A DNA stretch of 64,000 nt from Coleophoma eucalyptorum (Eukaryota; Ascomycota; Leotiomycetes; Helotiales; Dermateaceae). The stretch is taken from NCBI GenBank assembly GCA_026120035.1, contig JALRME010000075.1, positions 1-64,000 on the forward strand, given 5' to 3'. The notes under the pieces were generated by a model. It worked only from the letters and a program-made list of their open reading frames with translations. It did no database searches and was not told the origin of the DNA. Both the position numbers and the translations under genes were made by a program. This document shows, in pieces, positions 10,390 through 22,024 of the stretch (position 1 is its first letter; every line of letters begins with the position of its first letter).

Positions 10390-13300
10390 ATGCCCGATCA
10401 TACATGTGAGTCTTGTGGTGCCGAGTTCCAACGTTCTGAGCATCTCTCTCGACACAGACTGCGCCATCTTGGGCAGCGACCGTTCGCATGCCCCAAGTGT
10501 GACCTCACGTTCTCGCGAAGGTGGGAAGTCCTGATTCATCGTTCAACCCACGAAAACAGCTACTGATGGGACATCAAATTCAGAGATACGTTGCAGCGCC
10601 ATATAAGCGTCCACGCGAAGGACCACGAGAACCTGCCCGCGACAGGACCACCAGAGAGAGTGAAGCGTGCGTGCCGGAAATGTTCCCAATCGAAGCTGCG
10701 CTGCGATGGTAATTATCCTTGCAATCGCTGTTCAACCAAAAACTACAATTGTTGGTATACACCATCACGGAACTCCAAGGTGAGGAAAATATCACCCAAA
10801 TGGTGGAGGATCTCTTAATCTAAATGATTGGTAGCAAGCAAATGCCCAGCAAATCCGCGAACTCCGGCCACAAAGTATGGGGCCAGACTTTGATGTCATG
10901 TCTTGCAGCCAGACGGAAACCGAGTTACAGACTTCTAGGTCCAATGAACAGAATACTGGCAATATGAGCCCCCTCCATCTCTCGGCGTCTACTACAGCTG
11001 GGGCGCGAGGCGAATTTATTGCCAACACAAGTGCTTTGGGACAATTGAGTATACCAACCAGTTCAGGCCTCCTACCTACACCGTCACTCTCTGCCGCATC
11101 ACAACCTGAGAGCGGAAATTTCGATGGCTTTGAGGACCAGAATGGTGTTCAGAGGCAGCAATACCCCAACTCCTATCCCTTCAGCATACCTGCGCAAGAT
11201 GTGGTTTTCTGGGACGACGCGCAATATTTAGGTCCCCTCTACCAGGGCCCATACACTGACTTTCAGCTTCTGGTACCTCCAGAGCAGGAGCAAGAGCAGG
11301 TTCTATCAACAGAGATGTCACTCTCCGAACTCGACCTTGATCAGAGTTTGCCGGATTCTGCCGCACCCATCCCTAGCTTTCTGGATGCAAGATCCAGTCC
11401 AGAGCCGCAAGAGGGACAAGATCTTCGCTTTGACGATTACTTGCGTAAAACGTGGGCTACACGAAGCTATCTCCGTAGTCCGGCGGAGCGCGATTCTGCT
11501 ACGGCTCTAGGTCGAACCTCTTTATATTCTAATGCCCGCTCAAAGAACGAACAGTATCCGTCACACATAGGATCTTTCTCCCCAGAACTGGCCACCGAGG
11601 CGGGCGACAAGAAATGGGAGCCGGAGATCTTGGCTCTCGTGCCACCCCTACCAAAACAGGTCTACGACAGAATCGTAGTTGAGTTTGAAAAGGTGAACAA
11701 TGTAAATGGCTTGTACCCACAATTTGCAACTGGTAAGTTTCCGTCGCTAGCCGCTTGCAATGCCTTTATGGAATTATTCTTCGAAGAGTTCAACTCGCTG
11801 TTTCCAATTCTCCACCAGCCGACTTTCGACCCCAAAAATGAGTCATGGGTCCTAATCGCCGCAGTCATCGCAACTGGATGTCGTTTCTCAAAGATTGGAG
11901 CTGCAGTAGAAAGCGCCTATCTTCAAGTGGAATTCGTTCGTCGAATCTTTTATGGCACAGTAAGCTTAGTTGCTATTTCCTCCAGCCCCTGCTTGCGCAT
12001 TTGAAAGTTACAAAGCCTCACGAGATGATCAGATGGAGAGAGATTACGCTTCAACCTTTGAACCCTGGCTAGTCCAAGCTGGTCTGCTTTGTCAAATTGG
12101 CATGGCATTTTCAAACGATATACGACATGCAGAATCCGCTCAATATATGCGTAGCCTTCTTACTTCGCTATCCAGGAAGATAAACTGCTTCAGCGAATCA
12201 GAGAGTCCACTGCATCCCGAATTGCAACAGTCTCCCATTGAAGTTTGGAAATTCTGGGCACGTAAAGAAAGCATGCGTCGATTAGTATACAGTTTATGGG
12301 TGAGTCAAACGAAATCTTAAATAAGATTCTACCATCAAATATTAAACGGGGAGAACCTTTATTTTGTGGCCGTCCATGCATGCTAAGCACTCTACAAATT
12401 CTAGCTTGTTGATAGCCAATACGAACTGTTCTTTGACTTACCATCGATCCTTCCTACTGATTTAATTCGGGTCCGTATGCCTTGTATCGAAAGTCTTTGG
12501 CGTGCACCGACGGCATCTGCGTGGATGGAGCTCTCGAAAAATCAAAGTGAGTAGAAGTCATGATTAGAGTCTCCGTCATTTACACGAGCTTCGTCAATAT
12601 CTAATGCGAAATTGCGTAGGCCAATACTCACCGCTCAGTATTCGTCAGGAGTTGAACTACCTATACAGAACCAAAACTCGGAGGGAGGGACTTGGTGATT
12701 TTTCTATTCTGCTATTGGTCATGGGGGTCTTTAGGAGCGCCGTGCAATGTCGGCGCAGTGCTCAAGAGGGTTTTGACTCTACACCTAGCTCTGTTCCAGG
12801 AACTTTTCACTTAGGTACAGAGTCCGAACCACTGCCTGAGACGTTCCCAGGCACTCGTAAGGCCATGGAGTATCTGCATATCTTGTGCTGGGACTTTGAC
12901 GATATGTCGAACTCGAGAATATCATCTTTGAAGTCTACGATTCTTCATCACTATCATACTATCGGCATTCTTCTCGGAATAACACTTGGCGAGCTCTTTT
13001 GCTTTTGCGGATACCGTGTCACCAGCGTTGATATTTTTCATTGCCACAATCGCCTGAGAATCTGGGTTCGTGAACGAAGCAATGAGGCTCGTCAGGTCGC
13101 ATTTCACGCAGGCCGAGTGTTCGGCGACATTCGGAACTCAAACATGCACGGATATTACGAAGGTAGAGCCATCATGTTTGCTTCAATCAGTCTCTGGATC
13201 TATGGCGAAATTGCAGAATCGATTACAGATATGAATACCGGTAATCGAGTTGGTCAGGCATCGATACAGACGATCCGTCTTGACCAACGTCTAGGTAGAG

Positions 13301-13506
13301 AAGCTGAACTGTCCTGGGTGCAGACTGGCGCAGGTACGCGTCCTTATCTGGCAGGTGTAGGTAGTATTCTAGGCACGGATGGAGCTTCGCGGCTTATACA
13401 GGAAGCTTCAGATATCTTGTGTGCTTCTAAAATATGGCCCATGTGTGGCGTCACGGGGAAAGCTCTGCAGATCTTCCACAAGCTTCGGTCTAAGACAGGC
13501 ACGTGA
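10390..13506 (+). CDS. Transcription factor with C2H2 fingers, Zn2Cys6 cluster and fungal_trans domain
   Basis: A nuclear regulator carrying two kinds of DNA-binding module. Exon 1 (10390-10520) and exon 2 (10584-10779) encode two C2H2 fingers (C-x2-C-x12-H-x3-H twice, the second split by the intron). These are followed by a binuclear cluster in C-x2-C-x6-C-x5-C-x2-C-x6-C spacing (CRKCSQSKLRC, then DGNYPCNRC). Exon 3 from 10835 holds a low-complexity acidic/Gln-rich linker and then the fungal_trans domain (FFEEFNSLFPILHQPTF at about 11785). Later exons lie around 12010-12300, 12403-12547 and 12620-13506. The junction near 11945-12010 could not be fixed: the obvious donor GTAAGC has no phase-matching acceptor. 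It sits among the island's enzymes and is its likely local regulator (inference). Confidence 0.88.
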
Positions 13507-14654
13507 ACGACTCTGGAGCCTAACTATGTTCGATTGAACGGAGAAAATCTCAAGCACAGCTCTGGTTATCTCTCTTGGAGAATAAAAATGTCCTACAAAA
13601 TACTAATAGATAGACCTAGATTTGTAAACAAAGGGAGACTCTCCAGTGCCAGCATTGATCTAGCCTTGTTCTTGCATGTACATTCATAGATTCACCACTA
13701 GTATAATCTCCACGGCACGTAATTGACACAGTTGTGACGGCGTAATTATTCCACACAGCAGGTTGATTGTCATCCCATTAACAATAAGTCTTCTGATATG
13801 TAAAAGACAGCTAAAACCTTAAGTTTAGATTACATGAATTGATGATAAGTTAGTAGACTATAATCGTTCGTCATCTGGCTTTGTGGCAGATAGATTAAAA
13901 TGCGACCAAAAAGAGTTTTGACAGCAGGAACTAATAATAAATAAGAACTTAGAATTGGATAGCTTGCCTGTGGGCTACTCAAATATAAACCTACTGCGTA
14001 TAGTATACGAAGGTGGCGCGAAAACTTGTGTTATTTCCCTTCTGGCCATAATATGAACTTTTTCGTGGTCTCCGAGCTCCATTTGTTAACAAAACAGAAC
14101 TGGAGTCATACAGGAGAGGCCAAATTCACGTGTAAGATTTTGTGCAGACTGCTCGATTTACAATTTCAAGCTTATCAGATCTGTCTTCGATTAGGCAGCT
14201 CATTCTGGCCAAGGAAGATGATTATGAGCGGCTTGGTGGATATTTCGGAGAACAATTCCATTAGTGTATTCCTTTCTGGGCGTTGACGCTTTCCCCGCTG
14301 CCGCTCCCGAATATTCAATTAATAAAACTGATCGGATCACGGCTCGCAGTTCTCCCTTTTCATTCATTCTTCTACTGGTTATTTTTCCGAGTGGGGTTTT
14401 GATCCCCTCTCGGCCCTGACCCGCCGCTGGCTCGGCCCTACGACCACTCGGGCAAGGCTACCCCGCATGTTCCATCCCCCGCAATCAAGGCAGCCCCCTA
14501 AGGCTTTCCGAGAGAAGCTGGGGACGACGGACGGGGACACGTCCCGTAAGCTACTCCTTTTTGTTCTTTGTTTGATTCATAAGACCCTGAACTCTTTTGC
14601 AGCCGATTTACCTTTTGTTTCCAGGAAAATCACATGATATATCAAATATTCAAT
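13507..14654. other. AT-rich gap and promoter of AKR gene
   Basis: The gap is AT-rich to about 14290, then abruptly GC-rich to 14545. An 86-codon ORF at 14026-14286 shows no family features and was not called. The GC-rich part is the likely promoter of the aldo/keto reductase. Confidence 0.5.
14409..14439. promoter_or_regulatory. Direct repeat of CTCGGCCCT upstream of AKR
   Basis: The 9-base word CTCGGCCCT occurs at 14409-14417 and again at 14431-14439, two helical turns apart, about 220 bases before the start codon. A further CACTCGG lies at 14445. CGG words in regular spacing are typical of zinc-cluster regulator sites. Binding is not shown. Confidence 0.35.
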
Positions 14655-15708
14655 ATGACAAAACAGCATCCCGTTCTATATTTCGGAACCGCAATCTTTG
14701 CATCTAGTAACACGCCACAATTTCAATCCCCAGAAGCCGTATCAGATATCCTAGATGTCGCGCACGACCTCGGTATCACGCATTTAGATACAGCTGCTCG
14801 TTATCCACATGACAATGTAGGTGGATCTGAGCGAATGCTTGGCGAGGTCAAGGCAGCATCAAAGGGATTTGCGATTGCAACCAAAGTTCTGTTTGCAGGA
14901 AACAACACCAATGGTTCTCTGAGCAAGGAAAAGGTGCGGACGAGTATTGCAACCAGTCTAAATGCTCTTGGAGTGAAGAAGGTTGCGATTCTCTATGCCC
15001 ATATGGTCGATTCCGTCACGAGTTTAGAGGAACAGGCAGAGGCATTAAATGAGCAGTATCAGAAAGGATTTTGTCAGAGGGTAAATTATGAATTATTATA
15101 CGTCTGTTCCAGTGCACTAATTGATTTCACAGATTGGTGTTTGTAATTTTCCTCCCAGTCTTCTCGAGAAACTTATCAATGTATGCGAATCAAAGGGTTA
15201 CGTCAAACCGTCCGTGTTCCAGGGTCAATACAATTTAATTTGCCGCGAGCACGAGGATACACTGATCCCACTTCTTCGAAAGCATAAAATGACTTTTATT
15301 GCCTATTCTCCTTTGGGAGGTGGCTTTTTGACCGGCAAACTTACTTCGGGCAATGCTGAGGGTACACGGTTCGAGGCCGCCCATGGTCAGCACTATAAGA
15401 AATTATACGATAAACCGACACTCCATGATGCTATTCGCCAACTTAAAAAGTCTATTGAGCCACTTGGATTGTCGTCTACCGAGGTAGCACTGCGTTGGCT
15501 TTGCTTTCATTCTCTTCTCGGTGAAGAGGATGGGATCATCTTGGGTGCCTCTAGAGTGGAGCAGATCAGGAAAAATGTCAATGATCTGAGGAGAGGTCCA
15601 TTACCTCAGGATATTGTAGACCAAATTACGGAAATTGGATTAGCTATAAAGGAAAGCTCTGAAAGTTTTGTTATTGATATTTCGACCCTTCCTCCATCAA
15701 ATTGTTGA
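14655..15708 (+). CDS. Aldo/keto reductase, AKR7 (aflatoxin-aldehyde reductase)-like
   Basis: An NADPH-dependent aldehyde/ketone reductase of the TIM-barrel AKR superfamily, cytosolic. Two exons (14655-15080 and 15133-15708) join in phase at QR|IGVCNF to give about 333 residues, the normal length. Features in order: LYFGTAIF, HLDTAARYP (catalytic Asp and Tyr), a Lys in IATKV, the YAHMVDS segment in place of LHxPD, GVCNFPPSLLEKL, VFQGQYNLICRE (a strong AKR7-type signature), AYSPLGGGFLTGK and GILGASRVEQI-like cofactor loop residues. An in-frame ATG at 14634 would add seven residues; the later one fits the family better. In the island it could reduce a carbonyl produced by the neighbouring monooxygenase. 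Confidence 0.93.
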
Positions 15709-16501
15709 CAGGCTCCTAGTTCTGAGGTTCCATGAAATAGTTTTAGAGCTCAATTTCAAAGACAAACTTAAAGCAACAATTTATCTAGTATTATGGGAAA
15801 TGAGCTCGACGCGACTCCTTGATAACATTTGGCATTCGCAGTAGATTTCACCTTGATGAGTTGAGATGTAATGACTAGGCTTGTTTACATTATGAGTTAC
15901 TCATGTGAACCACGTGAACTCTGGCCAACCTTGCTTTGGGGGTATTTTCTTTCATGAAAGAAAATATTGGATGATGCAAAGACTCAATTGGCGCACAATT
16001 AGTCATACAGGAATTAAATAATGGTCTTCACTCCGTGGATGGTTTCAAATTTGGTGAAGGTTAATAGGTTCAAACTCAGAGTAGTAGACGTCCACAAATA
16101 ACACAATATCTAATAAAGCTTACTCCACGCATCTATTAAATAAAAATTAAAATCCAATTCGACAGCATCTGACTGACCCTTGTAACACGTCTGTCAGGCT
16201 CTTTAGCAGAGATTTTTGAGAGGCACTTTCGTCTTTACATACTTTATGAGCTTTCAAGCTCCACTTTAAGTTTCAAAGTGTCTTCTGTATAACATTTTTG
16301 AAGTTTGGTGCAAATAAATCGAGATCCTTAGTAGAGCTGTGAAATACAAATATGCATCTATATATTTATATCGATAACATAAAGCAATTAAAAATGGACA
16401 TAATTTCAATACGTGCATCAAATCCACTAGCACACACACCAGTTCAGATGGAAACTAGTCTTGAAAATTGTCCCCCGAATACTCGAAGTGATCCATCTCG
16501 C
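15709..16501. other. AT-rich convergent intergenic region
   Basis: Lies between the 3' ends of the AKR and monooxygenase genes. Very AT-rich. No gene, RNA or repeat was recognised. Confidence 0.6.
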
Positions 16502-18828
16502 CTATTTTGACGTGTATAATGGTAGCGGGAAGCCTTCTAAGTCTGCTTTAATCTGTAGTGCTAAGAATCGAGACCCAAATCTTGCCCATGGTGCTCCCCC
16601 GCCCATATACCATATTCCAGGGTCTGGTCGTCGTCAGTGCTCTATTCAAATTCATGTGTATATGTTGGAAAATGGGGAGTCTAATGAAACAGCGACGTAC
16701 GCTTCATACGTTTGAACGCCCCAAGCAATTCTCCTTCACTGTCAATGCCCCAGAAATCATCTATTTGACTTCCAACGTCTTCTCCGACAAGCTTAGTTAC
16801 CTCATCACGCATGTTGCTTGAAAAACCTGTGCAAAAAACAATTACATCTGCATCAAGAGTGCTGCCATCCGAAAATTGAAGCCCTGTGGGTGTGAATGCT
16901 GTCGGGGTGGCATAACACTTAACTTTAATCTGGACGCTTAGTGATTAGTTCTAGCCACGATTTAAATTGCACAAGGGACATGAACATGAAGTCTGGAAAC
17001 CGAAGCATACCAAACCTGCCACAATTTTGGCTCCACCGCCGACGTCTGTGTGGTGCCCTCCCGCGCCTTCGCCAAAAGTACATTTCACCATATCTGCAGA
17101 CCGTTTAACAGCAAATCCGGCACGCTCCAGAGCATCAAGTCTTTCGGGAAATTTTTTCATAGGACTTTTATAGAAAGCCATAGATGTTTGTCGAGCAACT
17201 GCTATTGGAAGAGAAATGGCCCGTCTGTCTGCGATTTCCTTAGGGGTGTCGTCATTGTACTGACCTATATAACACAAAAGAAATCAGCTTGCACCGTCTA
17301 ACATTGAAGTTTTGTCTTACCATCTGTCATTTCCTTATACTATTCTATAGGGAAGACCGCTATCCTCACACATGTCACAGATTAACTTGGAGTTCATACG
17401 TAATTTGGGCAAAGGTCGTACTACGGGTAGGGCTGCGCTGTATCATTGTCACGACAGGTAGCTCAGCTGCGACCATGTCTTCTGCGATATCGTGGGCTGT
17501 GTATAGGAACTTAACTAGCGCTACCAAATGAAAGTATCGTGAGTACTAACCAGTATTTGCGGATCCCACCACACAACCAACCTTTCCTTTCCATTGATGC
17601 GCCGTTTTGTAGTCAATGGAGTGCAAGACTTCTCCATGGTACAGGTCCTATAAGAAATTAATCAGTACTTTTGATACCCAAAGAGACGTAGACAGAATAA
17701 CCCGATGGAGTAGTTTCGGCATATTGGGAATTACTCCTAGAGTACCAATGGCCATGACGAGATGAGGTGTTTTGACAGTAACCGTCTCTCCGCCCTTCAT
17801 AATATCGAGGGTCCAAATTTTCATCAGTGAATCATATGATGTGGTAATTAAGCGACTTGAGCACCATATATTCTGTTATCACAAGCTGTCAGTCGATTAC
17901 TGTTAAAATTGAAGTTTGAAAACGCACTAGACTATGAGATTTGACATATTTTTTATAAGTTCGGACTAGATCGAGGCGGGCAGGAAACGTTGGAGTTTCA
18001 GGGCTAAACATAGCACCAAGGGGAAAGTCTGAAAAATCTTTGGTTGTATGAACTGCTCAACGAATGGTATTAGCAGTTTACTTGCTCCAATATAGAAAGC
18101 CTGAAAATCCTACACTTAGCAGATTCATATCGATTCTTCCAATTATCACCAACTTCTGGACTTTTCTCTAAGACAACGGAAGCAACGCCAAGTGCTTTGA
18201 GTCGACCTGCAATGCACAAACCAGAGAATCCAGCCCCAACGATAACACAAGGAAAATAGTCGTTTCGGCGTAATTCAATTTTTGCATAGGCACTTGGCAA
18301 TGCTTCCGTAGTGCCATTTTGAATGACCATATGATCTGGACTGGGGAAGCCTTTGATCTCCTCTAATAGGGTGGTAAGCATCCAAAGCTTCCATTTGGAT
18401 GTACAATAGTCAGGAACAACGCCGACGAAACCTGAGCAGATCAACCCTGGACAGCCATTACATTCAAATGTATATTCTGCTTGAATCCATGCAGACTTGT
18501 CTCCCGCCTTTTTAATTTCGGATGATTGGGGTATGATTTTGAAGGCAGATGGCCGGTGAATCAGACCTAACTCTTTCCAAACGGAATGGACACGCTTGAT
18601 TCCATAAAACGTTCTAAATGTCCCAGTCAAAGCACAGAGGTCTCTCCAAATAATACCGTCATCCAAAAAATCTGCTTCCAGATGATGCAATTGTACAATT
18701 GCATTAGAAGCCACAGTGAAGTGGTCGACATTGGGGTTGATATCTGCCACAGGCAGGGAGACTGGAAGGGACTCGAAGAGGGCGCGAGTTCTCTCTTTCG
18801 CTGGTATTTGTAATTGTACGGGCACCAT
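16502..18828 (-). CDS. Flavin-containing monooxygenase (FMO/YUCCA-type, with N-terminal SnoaL-like region)
   Basis: An FAD/NADPH monooxygenase, probably cytosolic. The N-terminal ~190 residues form an NTF2/SnoaL-like region (HLEADFLDDGIIWRDLCAL). The FAD site VIVGAGFSGLCIAGRL follows, then WKNRYESAK. Later exons, read by splicing, give FPARLDLVRTYKKYV, YHGEVLHSIDYK (the FMO F-x-G-x3-H-type motif), the second Rossmann motif VVGSANT|AHDIAEDM across an intron, DDTPKEIADRRAISLP, HHTDVGGGAKIVAGL, IVFCTGFSSNMRDE, and a C-terminal WYMGGGAPWARFGS ending PLPLYTSK. All joins are in phase, including a probable 46-base intron near 17327-17380, so the gene looks intact despite stops in the raw frame. It is divergent from the hydrolase/CMD gene and shares its promoter. 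It could oxygenate the island's substrate. Confidence 0.88.
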
Positions 18829-19296
18829 TTTATCTTGAGAAACTATATTGGTTGTAAGTCTGCGGCTATGTTCGTGTTAAGATGTACAAAGGTTTTGGTT
18901 GTACTTGACGTTGTTATATGAAGACGATAATGCCTGTGTGTCTAATCGAGCGCATAGTTCTAAAATTACCTACAGTTTAAATTAATGCAACTAGATATTG
19001 ATACAGACAGTAGTAGATCAGGCTCTGCATGTGTCGCTGTTGTAACCAATCGGCTGTGGTGACTTGGTCGGGACTTCCGGCGAATCGGAAGATATCAAGT
19101 TCGAGAGACAATCCGAAGGCAGTCCTCCCTAAAGATCACAGGCCGTAGAGACTAATAAGAAAGAATCTACTTCTAGAATCTGCTCCGTTTTCTACGAATA
19201 GAGAGAGGTCATTCGAAAAATCTTACGACTCATTGCCTTATCTGAAAATCGTGTCAGGAAGTCTATGATAAGAAACTGCTTCTACGAAACGGCAAG
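18829..19296. promoter_or_regulatory. Divergent promoter between monooxygenase and hydrolase/CMD
   Basis: A 468-base region between two divergent start codons. It contains the perfect everted CCG/CGG palindrome listed separately and is otherwise AT-rich. Confidence 0.5.
19074..19091. promoter_or_regulatory. Palindrome CTTCCG-N6-CGGAAG, putative zinc-cluster regulator site
   Basis: A perfect 6+6 inverted repeat with a 6-base spacer, so it contains CCG-N6-CGG. Zn2Cys6 homodimers bind paired CGG/CCG triplets with fixed spacing, and Leu3-type proteins bind the everted form. Its central place in a divergent promoter supports a regulatory role. Which regulator binds is unknown. Confidence 0.5.
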
Positions 19297-20388
19297 ATGC
19301 ATACAGAGCATGTCGCGACTATGTCTGATGGGTCCTCCATTCCCTACTGTTTCGATGGTAGTTCAGAATCCAATGCGGAGCTCATTATCCTGAGTAACCC
19401 GAGTTTGGTAGACTGGTCTATCTGGGATGAATTCCTGACTGTTTTTTTCACAATGCCTCAAAACAAAAACAAGAATTGTCGATTTTTGCGTTATCTGAAT
19501 AGGGGAAAACAACAAACCCTTAACCTTGGACATTTTGACAGACGATGTCGTTGCTTTACTGGACTCTATTCAAGTACCCAAATCCCGTGCCATGACAGGA
19601 GTCAGTCTTGGTGGAATGACTGCACTGAACCTGGCGCTGAAACATCCGGATAGGGTTGCCAGCATCCTTCCTTGTGATTTCTTCCCTGTGAGTCCTGCTG
19701 GCAATCGTGCCGCCTGGGAGGATCGCATTGCGGTAGCACGAAACGACAAAGAGGCTCCCAAAGACAAGGACGGCTCACGCCTTGTTGGGCAAGACCTGGC
19801 CGAGGTGATGCTAAAGAAGTGGTTCTCTCCCAAGAGTTTTGACGGTGGACCGAGGCAATCTCGAGTCCCTAATCTCGAGAGAATAGTATATAAGAATCGA
19901 TTGGATGGGTTAGGAAATATTGTTGATGCGATTGCTTCATACGATTTGCTCAAGGACATCAAAAGCGCAACGGTACCGGCAGCTTTCATTGCAGGAGGAG
20001 ACGACACTCCAGTGTTCGCGAACGAACGTCTCTGCCTGCAGATATCCGAGAGGTCGCGATTTGTCGCGTGGCAGTTTTGAATAAAACTCAATTTGAATGG
20101 TCCCATCATGCCCCTTTAGCTGTTAGAGCTGGAGTTGATGTGGCTGCAACAAAAGGCGATGGAGAAGGGTTGACGGAAAAACAATTGATGGTTCTCCAGT
20201 ACGCAGACAGTATGACAAAGAATATCACCGTGCAGGATGACCTGTTTGGGGCATTAAAGCAAAACTTCACAGATCAAGAGATTCTCGAGATAACTGTTAC
20301 TATTGGGGCTTATAATTGCGTCAGCCGAGTTCTAGTAGCACTAGATGTTGCAGAAAGAAACAATCAGATGGACGTTGCGCAGTGGTAG
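19297..20388 (+). pseudogene. Broken alpha/beta-hydrolase joined to carboxymuconolactone decarboxylase domain
   Basis: The 5' part is an alpha/beta-hydrolase of the 3-oxoadipate enol-lactonase type (LIILSNPSLVDWSIWDEFL; nucleophile GVSLGGMTALNLA at about 19600; AGGDDTPVF at about 20000). The 3' part is a CMD-family domain (LPADIREVAICRVAVLN, EWSHHAPL, LQYADSMTKN, YNCVSR, ending 20388). Three frames are used. The first break lies at about 19500-19515 in an A-rich run, where LRYLNRG must shift to reach LDILTDDVVALL. The second lies near 20005-20040, where hydrolase sequence ends without its usual His segment and CMD sequence starts in another frame without its usual N-terminal half. No introns explain this. 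The simplest reading is a deletion that fused two neighbouring genes, plus an indel. Confidence 0.8.
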
Positions 20389-20743
20389 AGTTGGTTCTCA
20401 GCCGCAAATTCAATATTATCAAGATACCTATGTCTCCTTTTTCGCCCGATTATGTAACTCCAGTAATATAATTCTAGAAAACGTATAATAGGGTTGGATA
20501 ACTTTGTAGCAGCAAACACTCGGTCGTATCTGCAAACGTTCTTTAATTTCAATAAGCTATTATCCTAGCGTTTTCTCCTCAGACCTGTGCTTTGCCTTGT
20601 ATCGTGAATCTAGAGTGCACTACTGACCCCTACTATAGTATTTTGTAAATTTAAATATTAATAGCTAGTCAAAAACGAGGTTATATAAATAGGCCTAAGA
20701 TTATATTTAGACTTACTAGCAAAAGTAGATATAAGATTTATTT
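20389..20743. other. AT-rich transition into repeat region
   Basis: No gene recognised. This marks the boundary between the metabolic island and the transposon-rich block. Confidence 0.5.
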
Positions 20744-20748
20744 CTTAA

Positions 20749-21065
20749 TGTTGGTTGATCTAGACCTCTTATTTCAACTGTAATAGACAGGTCAAAATGA
20801 TAAGGTAAAATGTAGATGATTCTTCTAAGTGAGTGTGATGGAGGTCTTATAAATACATCTATTCTGTTGACAGAATAGGTATCGATCCGACCTCCGTTTG
20901 TGATACATTTATGGTGTTTGCATCCGCGCAACACACAGGCACGGGCATGTGGTGTAATGATATTCCAAATGTATGCATATCTGGGTGGCACAGCAATATA
21001 CCCCTATATTTTCGCCGTGTAACGATGTTCCAAACACGTGCGGGTGATGTGACGATGTTCCAACA
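20749..21065 (+). mobile_element. Solo LTR, family 1, with 5-bp target duplication CTTAA
   Basis: A 317-base block with TGTTGG at its start and CCAACA at its end, flanked on both sides by CTTAA (20744-20748 and 21066-21070). It carries a TATA-like TTATAAATA near 20850 and internal repeats of GAT[AG]TTCCAA. It is homologous to the blocks at 22025, 23258 and 44308. No adjacent gag or pol sequence was seen, so it is a solo LTR. Confidence 0.85.
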
Positions 21066-21179
21066 CTTAATAAAGAGAACCTATAACGTATTTCACAAGC
21101 GAGTCGCCACCACAATCGAGTCGCCACCTTTAAACATGATTCCTAGTATATTATAACAACACTATTTAAAAAAGAGTAA

Positions 21180-21880
21180 TTATTCTATATTAATTGGATC
21201 TTGAGCCTGCTCGTATGTACGAGCATTATGACCGATCCGATTATATAAGCTATAGCGCCGTCGAGGCCCTTTTAAGCCCTTAGGTTCTATAGTTTTGTTT
21301 CCCTCCTCTTGTTGATTTTGAGTACTTTCTACGAGTTCCCTACCTTTCTCGACTGTAAGACTTCCACTATAGAATATAAGCCTCTTTCACTTTCTTTCCT
21401 TTCTCTTTTTGGCCTGATTTGCCTCTTGTAAAGCCTTTACCTCAGCCCTAAGAAGTATAGTCGAGTGGACTATAATTTGAGCTCCTTTAACAACCTGGTC
21501 AAATACCTTATTAATTAGAGTTAGAGAACAATTCTAGTGTCGTACGATACGGTCCTTAATATATGAAGTCTAGAATTCAAGCTCTACTATATTTTGCGGT
21601 ATCTTTAACGTCCATTTGGCCCTTAAATAGGAGGTAGTATTAGTGTTTTTAACTAGAGATCAAGGTAAGAAAGGACATTCTCTAGGTCGTACGGAACCAA
21701 TCTTATAGCTCGGAATCCACTCTTAATATTCTACTCTACAAAAGTAGCTTTAAATACCTCTTTAAATATAGGGAGGAACTCAAGCTTTATAATATAGTGA
21801 ATTCGAACCCGAACGAGATTCTCAATTTGCTTACTATATAATACTTTAAGTAGGCCAAAACACCTAATATCGAGAGGCTG
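21180..21880 (-). pseudogene. Pogo/Fot1-type (DDE_1) transposase relic, C-terminal part
   Basis: On the minus strand, translation shows the typical Fot1/Pot2 tail: KQIENLVRVRIHYI, KLEFLPIFKEVFKATF, GFRAIRLVPYDLENVLSYL, ANQAKKRKERK, GGxLTVEKGRELVE-like text and IGHNARTY. Several in-frame stops interrupt it and the catalytic half is missing. It is sandwiched between two family-1 LTRs. Stops at former Trp/Gln/Arg codons fit RIP but were not quantified. Confidence 0.75.
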
Positions 21881-22024
21881 AAGGAGTTAAGACGAATGCG
21901 ATAGCATATAGAGTGTAATAATATTATTCTCTATATAGAATTTCTAGAATTAAGCTGAAAGATAGGACTTATAACTATCGAGAACTAAGAGGCGATATTT
22001 CCTAATTATATAATTCTTTGTATA

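Noticed and set aside
14026..14286. 86-codon ORF between the regulator and AKR
   Set aside because: No family features and AT-rich context. Not supported as a gene.
16951..17531. Stops in the raw monooxygenase frame suggesting a pseudogene
   Set aside because: Introns of normal size with matching phase remove every stop and restore family text (GSANT|AHDIAEDM, DDTPKEIADRR), so the gene was kept as intact.
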